Shown: positions 26,537 to 34,841, counted from the first letter of the stretch. The stretch: DNA of 64,000 nucleotides from CAYFMP01 sp964344215 (GCA_964344215.1 CAYFMP010000011.1:1-64000), one strand, 5' to 3'. The notes: generated from the letters alone by a model not told the origin. A program made the numbers and translations.

Positions 26537-27778
26537 TCAATTTGGCGCCGCTACGCAGCGGCCATCCATCGACTGATGTTCCATGAACAGCCCGGCTTCA
26601 ACGAAACGATCGGGCGGCTCGCCGTGCTCGGCCTCGTAGGCTTCCATCAACGACATAGCGTAAATCTTCGTGACGCCCATCGCATGCGTCCACCCGCACA
26701 TGCGGCGCTCTGCGAGATACTCCTCGACACCGTCGGGATTCTCGGGGGCGTGCTCGTAGGCGGCTGCTGCGCAATTCGAACACTCGTTACGAAGCGTGCA
26801 TGTGCCGCAGACCTTGTCCTCGGCCTTGATCTTCCACTGTTCCTTGACCTCGTCTAGGAGCCCGTTGTCGGTCGGGACGATCGTCTTTGCCTCGTGGTCG
26901 AGAGTGCCGATTACCTTGCCGTCTTGGTTCATGGTCAAGAAGCGATTGCAGCCATAGACATTGCCGTCGAAGCCGAGGCAAGTCATGTGCGTACAGGTGC
27001 CACAGTGGTTGTGCTGCACGTCCTTCAGGGGCTTGATCTTGGAGCGTAGGTATTCGGGCTGGGTCTTGTCTGTTATCTCTAGATATTCAATGGAGTTGTA
27101 CCAGCCCTCGCCGACCCAATGATCCATGATCCGGCGAAGCTGTCCGCTTATCTTCATCCCGAAGACCGCATCGTAGTTGCCTTCGAAGACGAGGTTCTGC
27201 CCGATCCGGGCGAAGCCGAGATCGACCAGATTGAAATAGCTATCGGCCATCGCCTCGCTCGTTTCCACGGTCATCGTGCATTTGACGTTGACGTGCCTAC
27301 GGCCAACGGTATCGAACAACCACGGCAGGCACTCGACGATCTGGTCGTAACTGCCCTTGGTCTGATCGCTCTTATAAATACGGTGCTTGTCGTGCATCTC
27401 CTTGAGGCCGTCGATACTGACGCCGATATCGAGTTGATGCGCGAAGTCCTCGACGAATTTCCGGGGCTCGGGCTTATCGAACAAGGTGGCATTGGTCGAC
27501 AGCGAGCCGTGGACGCACGAGCGGCCGTACTGCACGGTGAGCTCGTTGGCGATCTCCATCGCCGCATAAGAGAGGTCGGAATAGAGCATGGCCTCGCCGC
27601 CGATGATGTCGATCTGCACCGGCCCCGTATTGCCGTTATCGCGCTCGAATAGAGCGTGCAGATAGGTGCGGATATTGTCGACCGTGTTCTGCCTGCCGAC
27701 CTTCTTCTCATAGCAATAGTGGCAGTCCAGATTGCAATTGAGATTGGTCATGATTTGGTAGGTTTTGGTAATACTCAT
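26537..27778 (-). CDS. Radical SAM/SPASM peptide-modifying enzyme
   Basis: 413 residues. The radical SAM cluster motif is CNLDCHYC (C15, C19, C22), preceded by TYQIMTNLN as in peptide maturases and followed by IDIIGGEAM. The C-terminal part is a SPASM domain: CGTCTHMTCLGFDGNVYGCNRF, then CGTCTLRNECSNC, and a final Cys in MCGW. This is close to the seven-cysteine pattern that holds two extra iron-sulfur clusters. SPASM enzymes typically form thioether or carbon links in ribosomal peptides, or oxidise Ser/Cys. Its start overlaps the stop of the second radical SAM gene by 4 bases. The nearby 17-cysteine peptide is the obvious candidate substrate; that is inference. Codon and base use is less GC-rich than the particle genes. 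Confidence 0.88.
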   Translation of the reverse strand: MSITKTYQIMTNLNCNLDCHYCYEKKVGRQNTVDNIRTYLHALFERDNGNTGPVQIDIIGGEAMLYSDLSYAAMEIANELTVQYGRSCVHGSLSTNATLFDKPEPRKFVEDFAHQLDIGVSIDGLKEMHDKHRIYKSDQTKGSYDQIVECLPWLFDTVGRRHVNVKCTMTVETSEAMADSYFNLVDLGFARIGQNLVFEGNYDAVFGMKISGQLRRIMDHWVGEGWYNSIEYLEITDKTQPEYLRSKIKPLKDVQHNHCGTCTHMTCLGFDGNVYGCNRFLTMNQDGKVIGTLDHEAKTIVPTDNGLLDEVKEQWKIKAEDKVCGTCTLRNECSNCAAAAYEHAPENPDGVEEYLAERRMCGWTHAMGVTKIYAMSLMEAYEAEHGEPPDRFVEAGLFMEHQSMDGRCVAAPN

Positions 27779-28689
27779 TTGATCGCAAGCCTATCTGCGC
27801 TGTTGTTCCTGACTTTGGCCGCGCCCATCATCGCTTGTATGTGCGAGCGCCAAGTAGAGAAGTTCTCCATCGTCATGCGGTCGGCAACGGAGGCGCAGCC
27901 GCCGAACGGGACATTGCTTTCTTTGTTGGCTATGCCGATGGTGCGTGTCTGCCGGTCGTGTATCGAAGTGAGCTCGCCATCCGGCCACAGGTAGTAAGAT
28001 TTCTTGCAGTCACAGGGGGCGGTGTTTTCATCGCCCCAAAAATGCACGAACCTGAGCCAATCCGTGTAGTTCTCATCGATCTCCTCAAGCATGAGAAGTT
28101 GGCGGCTGGCGTGGTAGAGATGTTGAATGTTCAATTCGCCGAGCTTCCAATCATCGTAACAAAGTTCGATACAGCGAGCGTGCGGGAATAGGCTATGGAG
28201 CGTGTGCAAGGATAGCGCGAAATTCTCGAACGGATTAGACAACACGCGCCGGAAATTCAGAGTGTCCAAGCTACGCAAGACGGGGATGATCTCAGCGCCA
28301 TGCTCGCCCTTGTGAAATAGTGAGGAGAGGGATTTCTCCTGACGCTCAAAGCCATCACAAGAAATGTAGACGCCGCAACCAAAGTGATTGATCCATTCCA
28401 CTGCGCTATAGTCGAGAAGATACCCATTGGTATGAATCAAGAGGATCACGTCTCTATGACCCTCGTGCTTACGCACCTCTTTCACGCAATCTAAGACGAG
28501 CCCCTTGTTCAACATCAATTCGCCGCCAAGCAGGGAGATGATGTTTACGCCGCTTGTCTCGTCCAAGACCTCCCTAAACCGCTCAACAGTCAATTCCGTG
28601 TTGTCGTTAGGATCGAGGTGGTCGCGTTGATTGCAGTAGGAACACGCGAGATTGCACCTGTTGTTGAGAGTGACCGTAAGGTACGTCAT
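27775..28689 (-). CDS. Radical SAM enzyme, second of the peptide locus
   Basis: 304 residues. Cluster motif CNLACSYC (C12, C16, C19), then IISLLGGELMLNKG and a HTNGYLLD strand, typical of the SAM-binding barrel. The C-terminal part is shorter than in the neighbour. It contains APCDCKKSYYLWPDGELTSIHD and FGGCASVADRM, which resemble a reduced SPASM or twitch region. It probably works with the SPASM enzyme on the same peptide. Overlaps of 4 bases at both ends show tight translational coupling within the operon. Confidence 0.86.
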   Translation of the reverse strand: MTYLTVTLNNRCNLACSYCNQRDHLDPNDNTELTVERFREVLDETSGVNIISLLGGELMLNKGLVLDCVKEVRKHEGHRDVILLIHTNGYLLDYSAVEWINHFGCGVYISCDGFERQEKSLSSLFHKGEHGAEIIPVLRSLDTLNFRRVLSNPFENFALSLHTLHSLFPHARCIELCYDDWKLGELNIQHLYHASRQLLMLEEIDENYTDWLRFVHFWGDENTAPCDCKKSYYLWPDGELTSIHDRQTRTIGIANKESNVPFGGCASVADRMTMENFSTWRSHIQAMMGAAKVRNNSADRLAIK

Positions 28690-29510
28690 CGGTATCCCAT
28701 CCGTTCGAGGATTTCCTCAACCAAGGCTTCCCGATCTGCGATACCCTGGACTGTGTCGACTTGCGGCGCACGGGCAATGACATCAGATAGCGCCGCCTTC
28801 ACCTCGGGGGAGAGACTGTCTTGTATGGCTGCCAGAATGAGGGCGATGAGACGGCCATAATCAGCGAGACGTGCGCCATCATCGCCGACGCGAGAAGCGA
28901 TCTCGTGGCGCACCTTCTCCTTTAGCCAATTCTTTTTGGCCTGCTCAGGAGTGGTCGCGACGTAAGAGTCGCTAGCCTCGTCGTACTGGTAGCGGAAGTG
29001 ATTGCCGATCACGTCGGCGAGGGTCTTCTCCCCATAGGCGACGTTCAACTTTTTGAATTCGGCGGGGTTGTCGCCAACCGCATACGAGAAGACGTGGAGG
29101 GTCGCCATGCCATCGAACCCGTCGCGCTCAACCCAAACATTCTTCTTGTTAATCTTCTGTTCGAGATGGGGAATGGTGCGCTCCTGGGCAAGCAGGCTAA
29201 TGTCGCTGACGATCAACGTGCCGACGATGGTCGGCAACCACGGCAACCCGTGTAAGGCCTTGTCAGGCCAAACCCAGGTATTGCCAACGGGGCCGCGATA
29301 GGGTTGCGCCATGTATTCTTCGTAGGTGTCGAAATAGCGGCCCGCGTTCGAGTAGTTGGTGCGGCTCAGCAACCTCGGCCCCTCGTATAGTTGGGGCAAG
29401 ATCATGGACATATCTTCGCGAACGATGCCTTCCATGATCTTGTGCTCGCCAGAGCGCTCGTCGGCATACGGCGGCAATTGCCCCCGAATGTGATCTTCGT
29501 ACTTCGTCAT
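28686..29510 (-). CDS. Unknown protein of the radical SAM peptide locus
   Basis: 274 residues, soluble, with no signal peptide and no motif I recognise. The middle has an aromatic-rich stretch (QPYRGPVGNTWVWPDKALHGLPWLP); the C-terminal 90 residues are mostly helical. It lies 12 bases behind the Cys-rich peptide gene and overlaps the next radical SAM gene by 4 bases, so it belongs to the same unit. It might be a partner or recognition protein, a structural protein or an immunity protein. None of these is shown by the sequence. Confidence 0.75.
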   Translation of the reverse strand: MTKYEDHIRGQLPPYADERSGEHKIMEGIVREDMSMILPQLYEGPRLLSRTNYSNAGRYFDTYEEYMAQPYRGPVGNTWVWPDKALHGLPWLPTIVGTLIVSDISLLAQERTIPHLEQKINKKNVWVERDGFDGMATLHVFSYAVGDNPAEFKKLNVAYGEKTLADVIGNHFRYQYDEASDSYVATTPEQAKKNWLKEKVRHEIASRVGDDGARLADYGRLIALILAAIQDSLSPEVKAALSDVIARAPQVDTVQGIADREALVEEILERMGYR

Positions 29511-29522
29511 CTGTGAGGTTCC

Positions 29523-29762
29523 TTATTTTCCAGAGCAACCGCCGTCGCATGTGCCGGTGCAGGTAGTAGTGCAGGAGCCGGTGCAGGTGCCCGAGCACCC
29601 GGTACAACTCGTGCAGCCACCAGTGCATGACCCGGTGCATGACCCGGTGCAGGAGCCGGTGCAGGTTCCTAGGCAGCCGCCAGTGCAGCCGCCAGTGCAG
29701 GAGCCCGAGCAACCCGAGCACCCTGCCCCCTGCTGATTAGGTCGAGAGAAGAAACGCGACAT
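29523..29762 (-). CDS. Cysteine-rich repeat peptide, putative radical-SAM-modified (RiPP-like) precursor
   Basis: 79 residues: a 14-residue Cys-free head (MSRFFSRPNQQGAG), then 17 cysteines at 15, 18, 22, 26, 30, 34, 38, 42, 46, 50, 53, 56, 60, 64, 68, 72 and 76. Most are spaced CxxxC with small residues between (CTGS, CTGG, CTGT); three intervals are CxxC. A GGAGG site 9 bases upstream lies inside the end of the tail-fibre gene, whose stop is one base before this ATG, so translation is coupled to the fibre. The next genes are an unknown protein and two radical SAM enzymes. Together these point to a ribosomal peptide whose cysteines are cross-linked. The short head is not a classical leader, which is unusual. 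Confidence 0.85.
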   Translation of the reverse strand: MSRFFSRPNQQGAGCSGCSGSCTGGCTGGCLGTCTGSCTGSCTGSCTGGCTSCTGCSGTCTGSCTTTCTGTCDGGCSGK

Positions 29763-29763
29763 C

Positions 29764-31587
29764 TTATGTAACCTCCGCTTTGACCGTAAAACGAAGCTTC
29801 TGACCGGCGATCGTCGAGCCGATCTGCATCACCTTGAAGGTGATGCGATCGCCGCTGACGAAGTCCTCGGTCCCGTCCGTTTTGAGGACGCCCGCCGTCA
29901 GAGCATTGGTCGAGATCGCGAACTGCGGCTTGGTCGCGTAGATCGTCGTGCCGTTCTTCTCGATGTCGACGATCACGGCCGAGCCGGTACAGACCGTGTC
30001 GATATATCCGGCCTCGCCCGTGAACGAGCCCGACCGGCTGGCGACGAGCTCGCCGTAGGTTTGAACGACGAGGTTCTCGCCCGTGTAGTCGACGCCGAAG
30101 CCGGCGTTGAAGGGCATGTCGAACGCTTTGACTTGGCTCGCCACTTTGGCGGGCGTGATGCCTCCATCCTTCGCCTGGATACCGCTGGCGGCCCGCTCGA
30201 TGGTGCTGTCGTCGACATCGACTTGCAGTTGCCCGCCGCTGATCTCGAGACCGGGGTTGCTGGCGGCGAGGTCGACCGAGAGGACCGAGCCCGTCTTATC
30301 GATGCCGTCGCCGCCCGTGATCCCGGTCGCGACCGTATTGACCGCCGACCACAAGCCGGTCGAGGTATCGCCGATGAAGTCGTAGAGCTCCCATTGGCTC
30401 TCGATCGTGATCGAGGTCGCACCGTTGATCGTGTCGGCCGAGGAGCGCTGCACCGTGACGGCGTTCGCCGAACTATCGACCTTCTGCACGGCGCAGCGGA
30501 AGTCGACGCCGATCGTCGCCAGGGCATCAAGCGTGATCGTCACCGTGCCGCCGCTGGCATCGACCTTGATCAGATCACCGGCATCGCCAACGACGATCGT
30601 GTAATTGGCGCTCTTCTCCTGAACGGCCGAGTAGAGACCCGACGCGGCCGAGGCAGCCGCCGCCGCAGCCGAAGCGGCGGCATTGGTCTCTGACGTGCTG
30701 GCGTTCGAGGCCGAGGTCGCGGCATTGGTCTCGGAGGTCGAGGCGTTCGAGGCAGAAGTCGCGGCATTGGTTTCGGAGGCCGAGGCGTTGGTTGCCGAGG
30801 TCGCAGCGGCCGAGGCCGAAGCGGCGGCGTTGGTCTCCGAAGTGGAGGCATTGGTGGCCGAGGTCGCTGCGTTGGTCTCGGATGTTGCCGCGTTCGACGC
30901 CGACGTCGCCGCATTGGTTTCCGACGTCGCGGCGTTGGAGGCCGACGCCGAGGCAGCCGTGGCGCTGGCGGCAGCGGCGGTCGAGGAACTGGCCGCCGAG
31001 GTGGCGCTGGAAGCGGCGGCCGCTGCCGAAGCGGCGGCATTGGTTTCGCTGACGGCGGCGGCGGCGGCGCTGTCGGCGGCGCCCTCGAGGGCAGTCAGGT
31101 CGTCGGTCGAGACGATCGGATCGCCGGTCGTCGCATCGAAGCCGAGCACCTTGCCCTTGCGGGCGTCGCGGTCGGGGATTTCCATGTCGCCCGAGGCGTC
31201 GGTCGCCGATTGCCGCAGGCTGCGGGTCAGGTCCTCGTTGATCTGCTGGATGAAGGCGGTCTCCTTGTCGAGTTCGTCGTTGATGACCTTGGCCCGGAAC
31301 TCGCCGGATTCCTGGAAATCGGTGGTACGCTCGATGGTCATGCTGCGGCGCAGCGTGACCACGACGCCGGTGGCCGGCGCGGTGACGAAAGTCACCGTGC
31401 CGCCGCTCGAGTTGCCTTCGCCGGCGACGCTGTAATGCGTCGTCAGGGTTTTCAGCGTGGTGTCTTCGTAGACTTCGATGTCGGCGTCGGCGAAGATCGG
31501 AAACGGGTAGGTGAATGCGGTCTGCGACCCGTCGCCGGTGTACTGGATACGGGGACTGACGTCCCCGATGGTGATGTGGTCGGCCAT
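29764..31587 (-). CDS. Phage tail fibre protein with T7 gp17-like N-terminus
   Basis: 607 residues. The N-terminal about 150 (RIQYTGDGSQTAFTYPFPIFADADIEVYED ... VTLRRSMTIERTTDFQESGEF) is the T7-type tail-fibre attachment domain. Residues about 170-325 are a long alanine-rich repeat of SETNAATSASNA type units, a trimeric coiled stalk, which also explains the direct DNA repeats at 30650-31050. The C-terminal about 270 residues are beta-rich and probably bind the receptor. It is the last structural gene and directly precedes the Cys-rich peptide. Confidence 0.9.
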   Translation of the reverse strand: MADHITIGDVSPRIQYTGDGSQTAFTYPFPIFADADIEVYEDTTLKTLTTHYSVAGEGNSSGGTVTFVTAPATGVVVTLRRSMTIERTTDFQESGEFRAKVINDELDKETAFIQQINEDLTRSLRQSATDASGDMEIPDRDARKGKVLGFDATTGDPIVSTDDLTALEGAADSAAAAAVSETNAAASAAAAASSATSAASSSTAAAASATAASASASNAATSETNAATSASNAATSETNAATSATNASTSETNAAASASAAATSATNASASETNAATSASNASTSETNAATSASNASTSETNAAASAAAAAASAASGLYSAVQEKSANYTIVVGDAGDLIKVDASGGTVTITLDALATIGVDFRCAVQKVDSSANAVTVQRSSADTINGATSITIESQWELYDFIGDTSTGLWSAVNTVATGITGGDGIDKTGSVLSVDLAASNPGLEISGGQLQVDVDDSTIERAASGIQAKDGGITPAKVASQVKAFDMPFNAGFGVDYTGENLVVQTYGELVASRSGSFTGEAGYIDTVCTGSAVIVDIEKNGTTIYATKPQFAISTNALTAGVLKTDGTEDFVSGDRITFKVMQIGSTIAGQKLRFTVKAEVT

Positions 31588-31616
31588 GCTTGGGCTCCTT
31601 ATCGGACGTAGAAACG

Positions 31617-31640
31617 AAAAAAAACCGCCCAGCGGGCGGT
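31617..31640 (-). terminator. Intrinsic terminator
   Basis: Arms ACCGCCC (31624-31630) and GGGCGGT (31634-31640). On the minus strand they are followed by a run of seven Ts (31617-31623). It lies between the small secreted protein gene at 31673 and the tail fibre gene. Confidence 0.85.
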
Positions 31641-31672
31641 CGGGGTTGTTCGATCGATTGGAGGGAAAATCT

Positions 31673-31972
31673 TCAGGCGGGCGGTTTCTTTTCCGGAACG
31701 CTCTCCCAGTTGCCGCCGGCCGCCAGCAGGCAGCTCAAGCCGTCGGGACGGGTGACGACGACGGTGAAGCCGCCGTCGTCGGAGGCGAACACCTCGAGCA
31801 CGCCGTCGCCTCTGTCCAGCAGGCCGATGGCGACCGGTGCCTCTTGGTGTTCGGCATCGAGTTTGTGGACGACCTCGGCCCTGGGGCCGCACAACAGCGG
31901 GTGGGCTTGGGCCGGCGTCCAGGCGAGCGCGATCAGCGGCGCGGAGAGGGCTAGGATGTTCAAGGGATGCAT
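31673..31972 (-). CDS. Small secreted protein of unknown function in the particle cluster
   Basis: 99 residues from the ATG at 31972; the frame is open 21 bases further. Signal peptide MHPLNILALSAPLIALAWTPAQA, then a short mature domain with two cysteines (LLCGPRAEV and LSCLLAAGG) that could form a disulfide. It is bounded on both sides by strong terminators facing the same way, as is common for independently expressed phage accessory genes. No family is recognised. Confidence 0.7.
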   Translation of the reverse strand: MHPLNILALSAPLIALAWTPAQAHPLLCGPRAEVVHKLDAEHQEAPVAIGLLDRGDGVLEVFASDDGGFTVVVTRPDGLSCLLAAGGNWESVPEKKPPA

Positions 31973-31993
31973 GGTCTCAAAGGCTCCGTTCAT

Positions 31994-32020
31994 AAAAAAA
32001 AGCCGCCTCGAGGGCGGCTT
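31994..32020 (-). terminator. Intrinsic terminator
   Basis: Arms AAGCCGCC (32000-32007) and GGCGGCTT (32013-32020) around a short TCGAG loop, with eight Ts following on the minus strand. It closes the segment holding the two small MKW-type secreted proteins. Confidence 0.88.
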
Positions 32021-32083
32021 GGGGATATTCAGGTCGTGCGGTGGTTGATCACGCGGCAGCGGACGGCGGTTCAGGGCGGCGCG

Positions 32084-32347
32084 CTAGAGATCCGAGCGCC
32101 CATCGAAGGCCGGAAGATACTCGCTCTCGTCCTTATATCCAGGCACGCAGGCCAGGAAGGCCCGGTAGACGGCAAAAGCGCCACCGCTGCCGTGGGACGT
32201 GCCCATGGCGCCGGCCCATTCGACGTTTTTGTCGTCAGCCATGGTCCGCCCCGCCTGCATGCAGGCCGGCTGGGTATCATAAGCGTCGATATACTGCCAC
32301 GATGCCTCGGCGAACGGACCGAAGAACAGGATCAGCAGCCACTTCAT
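32084..32347 (-). CDS. Small secreted protein, second of a tandem MKW pair
   Basis: About 87 residues from the ATG at 32347 (MKWLLILFFGPFAEASWQYID). In-frame ATGs at 32362 and 32374 are possible, but this one starts a signal-like segment parallel to the neighbour. It shares with the next upstream protein the MKW hydrophobic start and a CxQAGxTxA motif (ACMQAGRTMA), with a second cysteine late (FLACVPG). The layout suggests a duplicated small exported protein with one disulfide. The function is unknown. Confidence 0.65.
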   Translation of the reverse strand: MKWLLILFFGPFAEASWQYIDAYDTQPACMQAGRTMADDKNVEWAGAMGTSHGSGGAFAVYRAFLACVPGYKDESEYLPAFDGRSDL

Positions 32348-32380
32348 CTCGTCAGAACCCATCCCCTTTCTCATCGTGGG

Positions 32381-32611
32381 TCACTCGGCTTTGTCCTCCC
32401 CCAACTCTTGGCAAACGATATGAGATTTTACGACGGCGAAATTCAGATACGTTCGGTGTTTGCCAAACACACCTCCCCAATCGAGGCCGGTAACGCGTTC
32501 GGCAAGAGTTTCCCCCGCCTGAATGCAGTCTTCGAGCGTGTCAAAGATTTCCGGCTTCGGCGACAGAGATTCCGCGTTCGAAACTAAAACAAGAACCAGC
32601 ACCCACTTCAT
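32381..32611 (-). CDS. Small secreted protein, first of a tandem MKW pair
   Basis: 76 residues: MKWVLVLVLVSNAES signal-type start, then DCIQAGETLAERV and a second cysteine in SHIVCQELG. It resembles its downstream neighbour in start, spacing and the CxQAGxTxA motif, so the two are tandem paralogues. Mature length is only about 60 residues. The function is unknown. Confidence 0.65.
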   Translation of the reverse strand: MKWVLVLVLVSNAESLSPKPEIFDTLEDCIQAGETLAERVTGLDWGGVFGKHRTYLNFAVVKSHIVCQELGEDKAE

Positions 32612-32623
32612 CGCGTAATTGTA

Positions 32624-32788
32624 TCACGCTTTGTGTTTGGTGCGCCGTTTTATTTTGTACGGGTCCCGTTCGTTTTGATCCTTTGTTCCCGGCAGTCGAT
32701 CGCGAGGTATGTTCATAGGGTCTCGCTTTCGTCGCGGTCCAACGATTAGGGGTTTCTTCCCCGGCTTCGGTGCGCGACGCATCGCCAT
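32624..32788 (-). CDS. Small basic phage protein
   Basis: 54 residues, start set by an AAAGGAG site seven bases before the ATG at 32788. It is very rich in Lys and Arg (MAMRRAPKPGKKPLIVGPRRKRDP ... KIKRRTKHKA) and likely binds nucleic acid. It begins 28 bases after the terminase stop. The reading frame is open further upstream inside the terminase gene, but that part is a shadow. Confidence 0.6.
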   Translation of the reverse strand: MAMRRAPKPGKKPLIVGPRRKRDPMNIPRDRLPGTKDQNERDPYKIKRRTKHKA

Positions 32789-32816
32789 AACATTGCTCCT
32801 TTGATATGTTTTTCGT

Positions 32817-34316
32817 TCAAACCTCGAACTCGGTATTGGCCTTGAAGCCGCCGTGGCCGGGCCGCCAGTTGGCGCGGCTGCGCATCTCGTCGGCTCCGGA
32901 TTGCGGTCGGCGTGGCAGGCGCACCGGTTCGGCGAGCAGGCAGCCGGAAACGGCATCGAGGCCGTCGTCGGGGCCGCGTCCGCCCGGGCGCCACTCGCGC
33001 ATTTCGGTGACGAACGACGTCGCCCAGACGTCGCGATGCGCGTGCAGCCGCCCGGCCGCCAGCACCGCGTCGAAGGCATCGACGATGCGCAAGTCCTTCG
33101 AGCGCCTGGAGGCGGTCTCGACGACGGCGCACCTGAGCCCGGCCGCCGCCAGTTCGCGGCGCAGCAGGCCGGGCAGGAAACGACCGAGGCCGTTGGTCTC
33201 GAGGGTGACGGCCGGCAAGTAGAGCGCGCGCGCGAACCCGGCCACCTGCCGGCACAACTGCGTCGCCTCGTCGATGTCCTCGCGGATCTTCGGATCGTGC
33301 TCCAGGTAAGCGACTCGGTGCAGCCAGTAATCGCCGGCTTCGTCGGTGAAGACGGCGGCGACGACGCTGGCGTCGCCGCCGGTCGGCGAGCCGTAGGACG
33401 GGTCCCACCACGAAGAGACCGAGACCAGTTGCCGGCCGCCCAGGTGAAGCGACGCCTCGCCGTTGCCCTCGCGGTAGACCAGGTCGTCGTCGTAGAGCCG
33501 CATCTTGTCGGGGTCGAGCCGACCCTCGGCCACGTTTGTCGGCCGCAGCATCATCTGGCTTTGGAACTTGGCCGGACCGCTGGCGCGCTTGAGGGCGTCG
33601 ATTTCGGCGTCTGGAAACCGCTCCGGCCAGCAGCTCTTTCCGTTCACGTTCAGCAGCGGCAGCTCGAGGCGGGCGAACCCATCGAGGAACGGTGCCTCCT
33701 CGCCGGTCTCGGGCCGCGGCGCGTCGGCATACAGGCTATAGTACGTGTGCGGCGTCCCGACGTAGAGCTGCAGGCCGCCCGGCACCAGGACGAAATCGAG
33801 CTCGCTCAGGCGCTCGCGCAGGTCGGCCCGTTTCGGCGCGGTATCGCAGGTGTTGGGGACCTCGACGTCGTCGCAGATGATGACGTCGGCCCTGGATCCG
33901 GTAACGTTGGCGCCAATGCCCTTGGCCAGCATCGACGGATCGCGCAGTTCGGTCGGACGCTCCACCGTGAACCGCTCCGACGCCCATTGGTCGGCCCGTT
34001 CCGGTTTCAGGTGCCTGGTCATCGGGTGGCGCTCGACGATCCGCCTCACGTTGCGGACCATCTTGCCGGCCAGCGCCAGATCGGCGGCCATGACGACGAT
34101 CCGCAAATTCGGGTCGAGGGCCAGCAGCCAGGCACTGAACAGGCCCACCAGCGTCGACTTGCCGGAGTTGCGGAAAGCCGTCAGCAGCAACCGCCTGTCG
34201 CCGGCTTGCCGTCGCTCCGCCAGCCACCGGCAGATGTCGGCATGGAGCTTCGGCGTCGTCATCCCCTGGCGGTCGTTCCAGGCGGCGACGAAAACGTCGA
34301 ATTCCACGGTGATCAT
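32817..34316 (-). CDS. Terminase large subunit
   Basis: About 499 residues. ATPase part: RRLLLTAFRNSGKSTLVG (Walker A type, about 45-60) and ADVIICDDVEVPN (Walker B). Nuclease part: WWDPSYGSPTGGDASV, LETNGLGRFLPGLL and a late PDDGLDAVSG, matching the acidic triad of podovirus terminases. It packages DNA into the prohead. The order holin - terminase at the end of the morphogenesis block is as in T7. I cannot tell from the sequence whether it cuts at specific sites or packages headfuls, a point that matters for a gene-transfer role. Confidence 0.92.
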   Translation of the reverse strand: MITVEFDVFVAAWNDRQGMTTPKLHADICRWLAERRQAGDRRLLLTAFRNSGKSTLVGLFSAWLLALDPNLRIVVMAADLALAGKMVRNVRRIVERHPMTRHLKPERADQWASERFTVERPTELRDPSMLAKGIGANVTGSRADVIICDDVEVPNTCDTAPKRADLRERLSELDFVLVPGGLQLYVGTPHTYYSLYADAPRPETGEEAPFLDGFARLELPLLNVNGKSCWPERFPDAEIDALKRASGPAKFQSQMMLRPTNVAEGRLDPDKMRLYDDDLVYREGNGEASLHLGGRQLVSVSSWWDPSYGSPTGGDASVVAAVFTDEAGDYWLHRVAYLEHDPKIREDIDEATQLCRQVAGFARALYLPAVTLETNGLGRFLPGLLRRELAAAGLRCAVVETASRRSKDLRIVDAFDAVLAAGRLHAHRDVWATSFVTEMREWRPGGRGPDDGLDAVSGCLLAEPVRLPRRPQSGADEMRSRANWRPGHGGFKANTEFEV

Positions 34317-34418
34317 CACTCCTTGATCTCTCGGACCAGCCGATCGGGCGGCTGTGAGTCGGTGTTCCGGGTGTCGGCATCGATGGCGACGGCCACCAGC
34401 GAAACCCGCGAAGACGGC

Positions 34419-34838
34419 TCAGGACACGCCGTCATTCCCCTTCCACACCCGCACTCCTTTCTCGACCGAGCGACCGACGACGTAGCCGCCGACGCCGATC
34501 TTCAGCAGGTCCCACATGTCGGGCGGCAGGTCGAGCATGACGCCCTCGCCAACGAAGTGCTCCAAGTAGGGGCCGACGATGTAATTGTTGGCGACGATGA
34601 CGCCGAACAGGCACATCAGCATCGGCCGCCAGCTTCTCTGCAGCCAAGATTCGCCCTTGGCCTCGGCGACGATGATCGAAGCCGCCGCCTCGATTTCCTT
34701 CATTTGGCCCGTCAGGACCATTTCCTGCAGTTTGGCTTTCAAGGCGGCGGCTTGATCCTGGTCCTCGACCGCCTGGTCGACGACCTGGAAAAGTCCGCTC
34801 AAAAGCGGTCCGGCGATGGATCCGATGAGACCCAGCAT
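34419..34838 (-). CDS. Holin, 3-TM gene-transfer-release type
   Basis: 139 residues: N-terminal hydrophobic helix (MLGLIGSIAGPLLSGLFQVV), an acidic coiled middle (AALKAKLQEMVLTGQMKEIEAAASIIVAEAKGESWLQRSWRPMLM) and two later membrane helices (FGVIVANNYIVGPYLEHF and LLKIGVGGYVVGRSVEKG). This matches the holin family named from gene transfer agents and also found in prophages. It lets the endolysin reach the wall at particle release. Confidence 0.85.
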   Translation of the reverse strand: MLGLIGSIAGPLLSGLFQVVDQAVEDQDQAAALKAKLQEMVLTGQMKEIEAAASIIVAEAKGESWLQRSWRPMLMCLFGVIVANNYIVGPYLEHFVGEGVMLDLPPDMWDLLKIGVGGYVVGRSVEKGVRVWKGNDGVS

Positions 34839-34841
34839 GGC

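Noticed and set aside
29551..29736. Plus-strand proline/valine repeat frame opposite the Cys peptide
   Set aside because: No ribosome site; the minus frame has a good GGAGG site and fits the operon.
30650..31050. Dense direct repeats that could be a satellite or CRISPR
   Set aside because: They encode the alanine/SETNAA stalk of the tail fibre on the minus strand; the plus-strand frame is low-complexity.
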